DNA of 54,725 nucleotides from the NCBI GenBank assembly GCA_012839355.1, contig DUNK01000030.1:1-54725 (forward strand), given 5' to 3'. Position 1 is the stretch's first letter. Every line of letters starts with the position of its first letter. Below the pieces are notes generated by a model that worked only from the letters and a program-made list of their open reading frames with translations, did no database searches and had not been told where the DNA came from. This stretch comes from Acholeplasma sp. (GTDB lineage: Bacteria; Bacillota_I; Bacilli_A; Acholeplasmatales; UBA5453). Below are positions 26,454 through 33,693 of this stretch, piece after piece. A program made the translations under genes and the position numbers.

Positions 26454-27061
26454 AAATATTCCTTTCCAACAAAGGGATTGTTCATTTTTTCTTCAAAAAT
26501 TGTTGTTGCCCTTCCGTGACCTGGATAAACTATTGTATCATCCGGCAGTGCGAAAAGTTTATTTTTAACACTTTCAAATAGCGCCTTAGTATCACCCAAA
26601 TATAAGTCCGTTCTCCCAACCGAATGATAAAACAGCGTATCACCTGAAAATAAAACTTTATCAGCATATAAACAAACAGATCCATATGTATGACCCGGTG
26701 TTTCTATAATTTTAAAGATTACACCTTGAAAATTAATTATGTCTTTTTCAGTAACATATTTATCAACCATTATGTCTTCATAAATTTTGTTTCTAGGGTC
26801 TCTCATATACCAATAAGCATCCTTTTTAGGTGCATAAACTGTTATGTTAGGGTATTTCTTTTTTAATGAATTAACTCCGCCAACATGATCAAAATGTCCA
26901 TGAGTAATAAAAACAGACTCCAGAACTATCCCGTTATTAAGCAAAAAATCTTCAATTTCTTTTGATGAATAACCTGGGTCAATAATCATTGCTTTGTAGT
27001 CTTTATATAAAACATAGCAGTTAGTTTGGTATTCCCCTAAAGCAAAAGTTTTCAACTTCAC
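26450..27061 (-). CDS. MBL-fold metallo-hydrolase (glyoxalase II-like)
   Basis: About 203 residues with the metal-binding signature THGHFDHVGG (first His block), the later ETPGHTYGSVCLY, LFSGDTLFYHSVGRTDL and PGHGRATT. This order fits the small YqgX/YcbL type of glyoxalase II-like hydrolases, which act on thioesters. The start is uncertain. ATG at 27073 would lie near the transcription start without a ribosome site. GTG at 27061 (then KLKTFALGEYQTNCYV) matches where relatives begin and has TGTGAT just upstream, so I chose it. It is the first gene of a pair with the O-antigen-ligase-like gene. Confidence 0.88.
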   Translation of the reverse strand: MKLKTFALGEYQTNCYVLYKDYKAMIIDPGYSSKEIEDFLLNNGIVLESVFITHGHFDHVGGVNSLKKKYPNITVYAPKKDAYWYMRDPRNKIYEDIMVDKYVTEKDIINFQGVIFKIIETPGHTYGSVCLYADKVLFSGDTLFYHSVGRTDLYLGDTKALFESVKNKLFALPDDTIVYPGHGRATTIFEEKMNNPFVGKEYL

Positions 27062-27102
27062 AATATCACACATCCAACTAATATTATAATGCTATTAGAA
27101 AT

Positions 27103-27111
27103 ATAATACCA
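27103..27111 (-). promoter_or_regulatory. Extended -10 promoter of the MBL-fold gene
   Basis: The minus strand reads TGGTATTAT. A second TATAAT at 27088-27083 lies closer and would give an almost leaderless transcript from the ATG at 27073. Confidence 0.45.
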
Positions 27112-27150
27112 CTTTTTGAACGTGAAAACTATTAAATATATATTTAATGT

Positions 27151-27179
27151 TTGACAAAGTTTAGTATTGTTGTTAAAAT
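27151..27179 (+). promoter_or_regulatory. Strong promoter upstream of secG
   Basis: TTGACA (27151-27156), 17 bases, and TAAAAT (27174-27179) with a TGT extension. Transcription should begin near 27186, some 170 bases before secG. Confidence 0.8.
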
Positions 27180-27185
27180 ATTCAT

Positions 27186-27245
27186 AGTAATTAGCTGGTG
27201 CAGTTTTTAGTCCTAAAACTCACAAAAAAGCTATTTTATTTTTTC
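27186..27245 (+). ncRNA. Candidate structured leader, attenuator or small RNA before secG
   Basis: From the predicted start near 27186 the RNA can fold into an outer stem TAGCT/AGCTA (27192-27196 with 27229-27233), an inner stem GTG/CAC (27198-27200 with 27221-27223) and AGTTTT/AAAACT (27202-27207 with 27215-27220), with loop TAGTCCT. A T-rich tract (27234-27245) follows, as in an intrinsic terminator. It could be a 60-base small RNA, or an attenuator or riboswitch for secG. I do not recognise a known riboswitch class. Confidence 0.45.
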
Positions 27246-27252
27246 AAGTGTT

Positions 27253-27294
27253 TTTCAATATTAAAAAAAAGTTTTTTTATTTTTAGTATTGAAA
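27253..27294 (+). repeat. AT-only inverted repeat in the secG leader
   Basis: TTTCAATA (27253-27260) and TATTGAAA (27287-27294) are inverted arms around a run of A and a run of T that also pair. It may be a second hairpin in the secG leader; the pairing is all weak A-T apart from single G-C pairs. Confidence 0.4.
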
Positions 27295-27359
27295 GTTTTG
27301 TATGTTTATTTTAATAAGAAAGGAGAACATAATAAGTTTCAATATTATGTGTGAATAAT

Positions 27360-27587
27360 ATGAATTGGGCAGATGTACTTGTATTTATTTTTAGTATTTT
27401 AATTATTTTAACTGTTGCCACTCAACAGGCACAAGATAGTGTTCAAGATGCCTTTAGCGGAGAAAAATCAGACTTATTTAAAGATCAAAAAACAAGAGGT
27501 TTTGAACTCTTTTTAATGCGTAGCGCATTTGTTTTCTCGCTTGTGTTCGTGGCATTTGTATTTGTTTCTCTCTTTCTTCATAAATAA
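27360..27587 (+). CDS. secG: Preprotein translocase subunit SecG
   Basis: SecG is the small helper subunit of the SecYEG protein-export channel. The 75-residue protein has two membrane helices (about 4-20 and 52-72) joined by a polar loop with QQAQDSVQDAFSGEKSDLF, typical for SecG. I place the start at ATG 27360, with the weak site GTGTGA just upstream; GTG at 27351 is in frame. A better ribosome site, AAGGAGAA (27319-27326), lies too far away to serve either start, so it is either unused or belongs to a very short upstream reading frame. The gene sits 50 bases before an unknown gene and behind a long structured leader. Confidence 0.85.
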   Translation: MNWADVLVFIFSILIILTVATQQAQDSVQDAFSGEKSDLFKDQKTRGFELFLMRSAFVFSLVFVAFVFVSLFLHK

Positions 27588-27637
27588 TTTTTAAGAAAAG
27601 ATAATTACTTTTAGAAAATCATAGGAGGCAATAAATT

Positions 27638-28225
27638 ATGAATAGAAAAGAATTTATGAATGAGTTTTTCCATTCAAGAAGACGTCGTAATTTAAGAATT
27701 TCAGATTTTGATGCTTATGTCTTAGAAGATATTAACAAAGCAACTACAAATGCTAAGACAATTTTAGGTGTTGATGATTTTGTCGTTAACGAATTTAGTC
27801 CTGTTCTTGTTTCAACTCCAGCAGCTAATTCAGACATTTTAGAACCTGTTATTGTATTTAGCGAAGATAAAATGCGTTATGATATCGCAAACTTTAACGC
27901 TTTATTCTTTGGTAGCAAGTTTTTATTTCATTATTCTTGTATGATAGATCATAAAACTGGCGCAAGTTTCAATCACCACACAGTTGAAGTTCCTTACTCA
28001 GAAATCAAAGCGATTGAAACATCTTCAAGATTTGAACTAATTGAAGAAATCGAACACCATGTTTTTGATATTACATTAATTTTAGATAATTATGAACTTG
28101 TTGTTCCGCTAAGAACATTGTTAGTTGATATTAAGACTGAGAAAAAAGAATATTTAATTCCAAAAGACTTATTGGATTTAATGACAAGCCTAAAAGCTTT
28201 TTTAAGAAAGAAAATCGCTGAGTAG
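27638..28225 (+). CDS. Conserved-looking cytosolic protein, unknown function
   Basis: I do not recognise this 195-residue protein. It starts with a basic patch (FFHSRRRRNLRISDFD) that could touch RNA or acidic lipids. The middle (about 85-165) looks beta-rich, with NALFFGSKFLFHYSCMIDH, VEVPYSEIKAIETSS and FDITLILDNYELVVPL, reminiscent of bacterial PH-like domains; this is only a visual resemblance. It ends with a short helix (LMTSLKAFLRKKIAE). There is no signal peptide or membrane helix. A strong ribosome site (AGGAGG) precedes it, 50 bases after secG with no terminator, so it is probably cotranscribed with secG. Confidence 0.65.
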   Translation: MNRKEFMNEFFHSRRRRNLRISDFDAYVLEDINKATTNAKTILGVDDFVVNEFSPVLVSTPAANSDILEPVIVFSEDKMRYDIANFNALFFGSKFLFHYSCMIDHKTGASFNHHTVEVPYSEIKAIETSSRFELIEEIEHHVFDITLILDNYELVVPLRTLLVDIKTEKKEYLIPKDLLDLMTSLKAFLRKKIAE

Positions 28226-28262
28226 TTTAAAATACTTATTTTAATCTTCATGCATCTTATAA

Positions 28263-28291
28263 TTGACATCATATAATCGTTTTGTTATAAT
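28263..28291 (+). promoter_or_regulatory. Consensus promoter of yceD-rpmF
   Basis: TTGACA (28263-28268), 17 bases and TATAAT (28286-28291) with a TGT extension. It is the best match in the window, as expected for a ribosomal protein operon. Confidence 0.85.
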
Positions 28292-28311
28292 TGATTTCGC
28301 TGGTGATTAAA

Positions 28312-28680
28312 ATGACATATACATTAGACTATTTAAAAACCAACCAAAACAAACCTTTAAAGTTCACTTTGGACTTTAAAGATGAGATAAAAAATCTTGC
28401 AATGGTTGAAGATATTGATACGTGTTATGTAAGTGGAACATATTCATTTACAAACAGTAGATATTTAAATTTTACATTAGATGTTAAAGCAGAGATTACT
28501 ATGCTAGCATCAGACACTTTAAATCCCATCAAACATTTAATTGAATTTACTTTAGTTGATGAAGTCTCAGAAACTTCAAAAACGGAATATAAAATCAAAG
28601 ATAATCAAATTGATTTTTATGAAATGGTTTGGGGATGGTTTATTACCGAAATTCCTTATAGGATTTTCGAAAGAGATTAG
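28312..28680 (+). CDS. yceD: DUF177/YceD-family protein
   Basis: The 122-residue protein lies directly before rpmF, the position that DUF177 (YceD) proteins hold in most bacteria; members are linked to 23S rRNA processing and ribosome assembly. Visible family traits are a beta-rich body, CYVSGTYSFTNSRYLNFTLDV, and a C-terminal region with NQIDFYEMVWGWFITEIP. The usual Cys pairs are missing. The start is ATG at 28312 with GGTGATTAAA just upstream; an earlier in-frame ATG would overlap the promoter. It shares one transcript with rpmF, 12 bases downstream. Confidence 0.85.
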   Translation: MTYTLDYLKTNQNKPLKFTLDFKDEIKNLAMVEDIDTCYVSGTYSFTNSRYLNFTLDVKAEITMLASDTLNPIKHLIEFTLVDEVSETSKTEYKIKDNQIDFYEMVWGWFITEIPYRIFERD

Positions 28681-28692
28681 GAGGATTAGAAA

Positions 28693-28881
28693 ATGGCAGT
28701 ACCATTTAGACGAACAGGCAAAACAAGAAAAAGAAAACGTCGCACTCATTATAAACTTAAAAAACCAACACTAGTTATTGACAAATCGACTGGTGACTAC
28801 ATATTGCCACATAAAGTTTCACCATTTACTGGCGAATACAAAGGTAAACAAGTAAAACAATTAAGCGAAGACAATGAGTAA
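28693..28881 (+). CDS. rpmF: Ribosomal protein L32, zinc-free form
   Basis: L32 is a small protein of the large ribosomal subunit. The 62-residue sequence begins [19 protein letters not shown], closely matching Mollicute L32. It lacks all four zinc-binding Cys residues of the common C+ form, so it is a C- type that folds without zinc. The strong site TTAGGAGG lies 7-9 bases before the start. It follows yceD and is closed by a clear terminator. The lack of Cys could reflect low zinc supply or simply the lineage. Confidence 0.95.
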   Translation: MAVPFRRTGKTRKRKRRTHYKLKKPTLVIDKSTGDYILPHKVSPFTGEYKGKQVKQLSEDNE

Positions 28882-28883
28882 TT

Positions 28884-28912
28884 AAAAGATGCTAAGGCAG
28901 CATCTTTTCTTT
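28884..28912 (+). terminator. Terminator of yceD-rpmF
   Basis: AAAAGATGCT/AGCATCTTTT (28884-28893 with 28899-28908), 5-base loop and T-rich tail. Confidence 0.85.
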
Positions 28913-28959
28913 ACATTTGGATGTTTTTAATATAACATATTAATAATAAGGACTTGATA

Positions 28960-30981
28960 ATGATGAAAAAATTATCTGATAAACAATTTTATGTAACTTT
29001 TATTAGTTTATTTCTCGTTTTAAATCTACTTAATGGGTTAGTTGTTAGCTTACCTATTTTTAATCCAGAATTAAACCTTTATAAATTTACATTCCAATCT
29101 TTTTTTATGTCTTTATTAGGTGATTTAGGCTTCTTATTAATGTTGTTGGGAATTATCTTAATTGGTTCAAGACATAAACGTTCAGTCCTTTTAAATTTAA
29201 CAATTGTTAGTGTTATTCTTTCAGGAATTGTTTTTGCACTAAAGATTTATTCGTTTTATTATGGAACAGCCTTTTCATTTTTCAACATTAGAACATTTTC
29301 AAATCATAATCCGGATTTAGGTAGACAACTAACTATATTCTTATGGAAAAACCTTTTTATAATGGGGCAATGGATTGCTGTTATTCCTGCGATTATAATG
29401 ATAATTTTAAATGTTTCAGTTTACAAACATAGACGTTTTATGACTCCTAATCCTTTTACTTATTCTAGTGATGTTCGCGAGAAAATTTCTTATGATTATA
29501 TTACAGTGTTTAAGTTTTTCTTGACTGGTTTATGTCTTTATTCTTTCAGCACTTTCACTTTTCAATATAAAGTAGAAGCTAACCACAACAACTACATTGT
29601 TGAAGACTTAGAAGCTATTCAAAACATGGGCGTTTATACTTATTTAAGCAATGACCTATTAGGCTATTTAACTAGTTCAGATGAAAAAATTATTGATACT
29701 GATTCTAAAAACTTTGAACAAGCCCAACTTTATTTAGATGAAAGTCAAAAAGAAAATCCGATTAGTTTTTATGGTCATACAACAAACAACTCAGAAGCGA
29801 TTTTTGAAAATAAAACTTTAATTATGATTCAGTTAGAATCATTTAATACTTTCTTAATTAATTTAATTGTCGAAAACCCAAACACTGGAGAAACTTATGA
29901 AATTACACCATTCATAAATAGTTTGGCTAACAACTCCCAAAACTTATACTATTATAACTTCTTTTCCAATATTGGCGTTGGTAAAACAAGCGATGCTGAA
30001 TTTGCTGCCTTAACTGGTATTTTCCCAGATGGTAATATCGTTACTTATTATGATTACATTCACGAAGATTATGAAACATTACCAAAACTGTTTAGTGCCA
30101 AAGGTTATGAAACTTACGCTTTAAGAGGATCAAACATGAACTTTTATCGTCGTGAAGAAGTTTACGCTCAATTAGGTTTTAATCCAGATCATCTTGTTAG
30201 TGAAGAGTCTTTAATTGCTGAAGGAAAACTTGATTTAAGCATCAATTCTCATAAAATGAATGGTTGGATTAATGACAATATTATTTATGATAAACTTGTT
30301 GAGTTTGTTGATGCTGAACAAAAACAGTTCATTTTCTCTTTGTCAACCATTCTTCATTCTCCATTTATGGAACATGAAGTTATTACAGGCATGAACGGCT
30401 GGACAGAGTTTATCCCTGGCCAAATTGGTAGATATTTAGATTATGCAAGATTTACAGATGACGCCTTAAAAGGGTTATTTGAAAAGTTAGAAGAAAAAGG
30501 AGTTTTAGATGATATCGTCTTTATAATCTATGGTGACCATAAATCTGATATGTCAATTAGAGAACATACTAAACTAATTGTTGAAGCGAAAGATTTATTA
30601 TATAACCAAAAAATATCTCATAATGTTCCTTTAATAATTACTTCTAAAAATACAGATTTAAGTGCTTATAACGCTTCTACTTCTTTAGTCAGAGGTCAAT
30701 CAGATATAAAACGAACAGTTGTAAATCTTTTCGGCTTAGATGCCAAATATACTTTTGGTGTAGATATTTTAACTACCGATAAAACAATCACATATGTTCC
30801 ACTAACAATGGATGTATTTACTGATGATTTTCATTTGAATTATCGTGGCAGAGAAGTTGATAATCCGACAATTACTGAAGAGAAAATTAGTCAGTTTATT
30901 GCCGCTTTTGACCGCTTTAAAACTTTAAACGATTTAATTCTTCACAACAATTTTTTTGGAGAATCTGATAATGAAACATAA
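28960..30981 (+). CDS. LTA-synthase-like sulfatase-fold membrane enzyme
   Basis: The 673-residue protein has five N-terminal membrane helices (about 8-220) and an outer sulfatase-fold domain. LtaS-type enzymes transfer glycerol phosphate from phosphatidylglycerol to a glycolipid. Key pieces: MIQLESFNTF (metal Glu), GKTSDAEFAAL with the nucleophile Thr, LRGSNMNFYRREE, LSTILHSPF and FIIYGDHKS with Asp and His metal ligands. The length and order fit LtaS, though other phosphoglycerol transferases share this plan. Start: ATG at 28960, with AAGGA 7 bases upstream. Its end overlaps rsmH by 11 bases. Confidence 0.85.
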   Translation: MMKKLSDKQFYVTFISLFLVLNLLNGLVVSLPIFNPELNLYKFTFQSFFMSLLGDLGFLLMLLGIILIGSRHKRSVLLNLTIVSVILSGIVFALKIYSFYYGTAFSFFNIRTFSNHNPDLGRQLTIFLWKNLFIMGQWIAVIPAIIMIILNVSVYKHRRFMTPNPFTYSSDVREKISYDYITVFKFFLTGLCLYSFSTFTFQYKVEANHNNYIVEDLEAIQNMGVYTYLSNDLLGYLTSSDEKIIDTDSKNFEQAQLYLDESQKENPISFYGHTTNNSEAIFENKTLIMIQLESFNTFLINLIVENPNTGETYEITPFINSLANNSQNLYYYNFFSNIGVGKTSDAEFAALTGIFPDGNIVTYYDYIHEDYETLPKLFSAKGYETYALRGSNMNFYRREEVYAQLGFNPDHLVSEESLIAEGKLDLSINSHKMNGWINDNIIYDKLVEFVDAEQKQFIFSLSTILHSPFMEHEVITGMNGWTEFIPGQIGRYLDYARFTDDALKGLFEKLEEKGVLDDIVFIIYGDHKSDMSIREHTKLIVEAKDLLYNQKISHNVPLIITSKNTDLSAYNASTSLVRGQSDIKRTVVNLFGLDAKYTFGVDILTTDKTITYVPLTMDVFTDDFHLNYRGREVDNPTITEEKISQFIAAFDRFKTLNDLILHNNFFGESDNET

Positions 30982-31861
30982 GCCTGTATTATTAGATGAA
31001 GTTATATCTTCTTTAAATATTAAACCTAACGGCATATATGTTGATTTAACATTAGGTGGTGGCGGTCATAGTTTAGAAATCTTAAAAAGACTTTCAAATG
31101 ATGGTTTTTTATACGGCTTTGATCAAGACCAATATGCCATCAATATTGCAAAAGAAAACCTAAAGGGCTTTAATAATTTTAAAATATTTAAGTCGAATTT
31201 TAAAAACATGAAAAAAATATTAAATAATGAAGGCGTTACTAAAGTAGATGGTGTCCTTTTAGACCTTGGTTTAAGTTCTTTTCAAATAGATGATCCTTCT
31301 AGAGGTTTTAGTTATATGCATGATGCCCTACTTGATATGCGGATGGATAGCGACTCTAACTTAACCGCAAAAGATCTCATTAATACACTTACAGCCGAAG
31401 AGTTGGAAAGAATCTTTCGCATTTATGGTGAAGAAAAAAACAGTTATAAAATTGCTCGTGAGATAGTTAAAAGAAGACCTCTTAATACAACATTTGATTT
31501 AGTCGAGATAACAGATTTATTTCCAACAAAAGGTCATTCAGCAAAAAGAGTTTTCCAAGCTTTAAGAATTTACCTGAACAAAGAAATTGAAGTCTTAGAA
31601 GAAACTTTACCGCAAGCTATATCTATGTTAAATAAAGATGGGGTAATAGCAGTTATATCGTTCCACTCTCTTGAAGATAGAATTGTTAAAAACTATTTTA
31701 AAGAATTAGCTGAAGAAAAAGTTATTAAAGGACTACCAACACTCCCGCAAGAAATGCCAATGCGCTATGGAGAAAAGAAATCATATAAACCAACAAAAAA
31801 AGAAATTGCAGAAAACTCAAGGTCTGCTTCTGCAATCTTACGAACGTTAATTAAGAACTAA
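30971..31861 (+). CDS. rsmH: 16S rRNA m4C1402 methyltransferase RsmH
   Basis: RsmH (MraW) methylates N4 of C1402 in the decoding centre, using S-adenosylmethionine. The 296-residue protein has the N-terminal HKPVLLDEVI, the SAM site VDLTLGGGGHS, FDQDQYAI, DGVLLDLGLSSFQIDDPSRGFSY and the late VISFHSLEDRIVKNYF. The start is ATG at 30971, with GGAGAATCTGATA before it, inside the end of the LTA-synthase-like gene. It normally heads the division/cell-wall cluster (mraZ-rsmH-ftsL); here it is orphaned and none of these neighbours is present, in keeping with a reduced or missing wall. Confidence 0.94.
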   Translation: MKHKPVLLDEVISSLNIKPNGIYVDLTLGGGGHSLEILKRLSNDGFLYGFDQDQYAINIAKENLKGFNNFKIFKSNFKNMKKILNNEGVTKVDGVLLDLGLSSFQIDDPSRGFSYMHDALLDMRMDSDSNLTAKDLINTLTAEELERIFRIYGEEKNSYKIAREIVKRRPLNTTFDLVEITDLFPTKGHSAKRVFQALRIYLNKEIEVLEETLPQAISMLNKDGVIAVISFHSLEDRIVKNYFKELAEEKVIKGLPTLPQEMPMRYGEKKSYKPTKKEIAENSRSASAILRTLIKN

Positions 31862-31892
31862 AAAACACCTACCAAAATTAGTAGGTGTTTTT
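31861..31892. terminator. Bidirectional terminator between rsmH and the ABC exporter operon
   Basis: AAAAACACCTAC/GTAGGTGTTTTT (31861-31872 with 31881-31892), 8-base loop. The A/T tracts allow it to stop transcription in both directions. Confidence 0.85.
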
Positions 31893-31893
31893 T

Positions 31894-33693
31894 TTATTTG
31901 TCTTGCAGTTTATATAGACTATAATAAATTCCTTCTTTTCTTAATAGTTGTTGATGATTACCTTGTTCAACTATTTCTCCTTTTTGTAGGACATATATTC
32001 TATCTGCTTTTTGAATTGTTGATAATCTATGTGCTACAACAATCATCGTAGAGATATCCATCATCTTTTCTAGCGATTCTTGAATGATTGCTTCTGACTC
32101 ACTATCAATGCTTGCAGTTGCCTCATCAAGGATCATTACAGTCGGTTCATAAACTAGTGTTCGTGCAAATGAGAACAATTGTCTTTGCCCTGTTGAAAAG
32201 TTGTTTCCTCTTTCCCTTACAATATAATCATACTTATCTGGCAATGTTTCGATAAATGGCGCAACTCCGACATATTCTGCTGCTTGAATAACCTCTTCAT
32301 CTGTTACTGTGTCATCTTTAAATGCAATATTAGATTTAATCGTCCCGGTGAATAAAAACACATCTTGTGGCATTTGTCCAATTGCACCTCTTAAACTATC
32401 AAGTTTGATTTTTTGAATGTCTATTCCATCAATTAATATTTGACCTTTTTGGACATCGTAGTTTCTAACTATCAAGTTCATTATTGTTGTTTTACCACTA
32501 CCTGTTGGTCCCACGAAAGCTACAGTGTCATCTGGGTTGATTTTGAAAGATATATCTTTTAATACCCACTCATCTTCAATATAAGCAAACCATACATTTT
32601 TAAATTCAATTTCGCCTTTAAAGTCTACCAACTCAACTGCATCTTCTGCATCCATAATTTCTGGAACTGTGTCTAATACATCAAATACTTTCTCTGCACT
32701 TGCAAGAGCACTTTGAAGAATATTAAAGTCTTCACTAATTGATTGAAGCGGACGATAAAAGTCAATTGAGTATTGATACATCATAACCATTAACGCAACT
32801 TGAACAGAAACCACTGATGCCGATGCCCCTGATTCTACTAAATCTAAAACGCTTGAACCAACATAGTAAATAACTAGTAGTGCCGCCAACATTGATAGTA
32901 AATACATTAATGGTCGGTAAATTATAAACAGCACCAACTCTTTTAATTGTTCTTTCCTAAGTTTTTTGTTAGCATCAGCGAACTCATCTTTTTTCTTATT
33001 TTCACGATTAAATACTTGCGTTAGTTTAACACCACTTAAGTTCTCCTGTAAGAAAGCATTCACGTTTGTATTTTCATTTCTAACTCTTCTATATTGTTCT
33101 CTAGCAAGTTTTCTATAACCAAAAGTAATAACTGCTACAAATGGAATTGTTGTTGCCATTATTAATGTCACCTTAACATTAATTACTAACATAATTACAA
33201 ACTGAACAATCATCATTAATAAGTTTCTGATTAAACTGACAATTACTGAAGTATACATTTCTGATAAAGTGTTAGTATCATTTGTAACTCTAGTAATCAT
33301 TTTCCCAACAGGAACTTTATTAAACTGACCTAGTGATAATTTTTCAATATGTTCAAACACTTCTACGCGAACATCTTTAACTATTTTTTGACCGGCAGAT
33401 TGTAATAAAATATTTGAAAAATAAATTATCGCAATCACAATTACTAGTGAAGCAACAAAGATTCCTACAATGCCAATTAAAAATAAATATTTTCGATCTA
33501 CAGACATATCGCTGTTGATTAACCAAACTGCTGTACCCATCAACGCTGCAGTTGCACTACTTAAAATGACATCAAATATCATTAAAATAAAAGATATTAT
33601 GAAGTTTTTAGTGTACGGCTTAGCATAAACCAACAATCTTTTAATGATTTTACTATCCGCTCTATGTCTTGTTACTTCATCAAAGTCACGCAT
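31894..33693 (-). CDS. Heterodimeric ABC exporter, subunit with the catalytic site
   Basis: The 599-residue half-transporter has six membrane helices (about 35-335) and a C-terminal ATPase. Walker A GPTGSGKTT, Q-loop QMPQDVF, signature FSTGQRQL (replacing LSGGQ), Walker B VMILDEATAS with a normal catalytic Glu, and H-loop VVAHRLS. Its partner, encoded just upstream with an 8-base overlap, has a normal signature but an altered Walker B. Together they match heterodimeric exporters such as BmrCD or LmrCD, with one working and one degenerate ATP site. The substrate may be a drug or lipid, which the sequence does not reveal. Confidence 0.92.
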   Translation of the reverse strand: MRDFDEVTRHRADSKIIKRLLVYAKPYTKNFIISFILMIFDVILSSATAALMGTAVWLINSDMSVDRKYLFLIGIVGIFVASLVIVIAIIYFSNILLQSAGQKIVKDVRVEVFEHIEKLSLGQFNKVPVGKMITRVTNDTNTLSEMYTSVIVSLIRNLLMMIVQFVIMLVINVKVTLIMATTIPFVAVITFGYRKLAREQYRRVRNENTNVNAFLQENLSGVKLTQVFNRENKKKDEFADANKKLRKEQLKELVLFIIYRPLMYLLSMLAALLVIYYVGSSVLDLVESGASASVVSVQVALMVMMYQYSIDFYRPLQSISEDFNILQSALASAEKVFDVLDTVPEIMDAEDAVELVDFKGEIEFKNVWFAYIEDEWVLKDISFKINPDDTVAFVGPTGSGKTTIMNLIVRNYDVQKGQILIDGIDIQKIKLDSLRGAIGQMPQDVFLFTGTIKSNIAFKDDTVTDEEVIQAAEYVGVAPFIETLPDKYDYIVRERGNNFSTGQRQLFSFARTLVYEPTVMILDEATASIDSESEAIIQESLEKMMDISTMIVVAHRLSTIQKADRIYVLQKGEIVEQGNHQQLLRKEGIYYSLYKLQDK

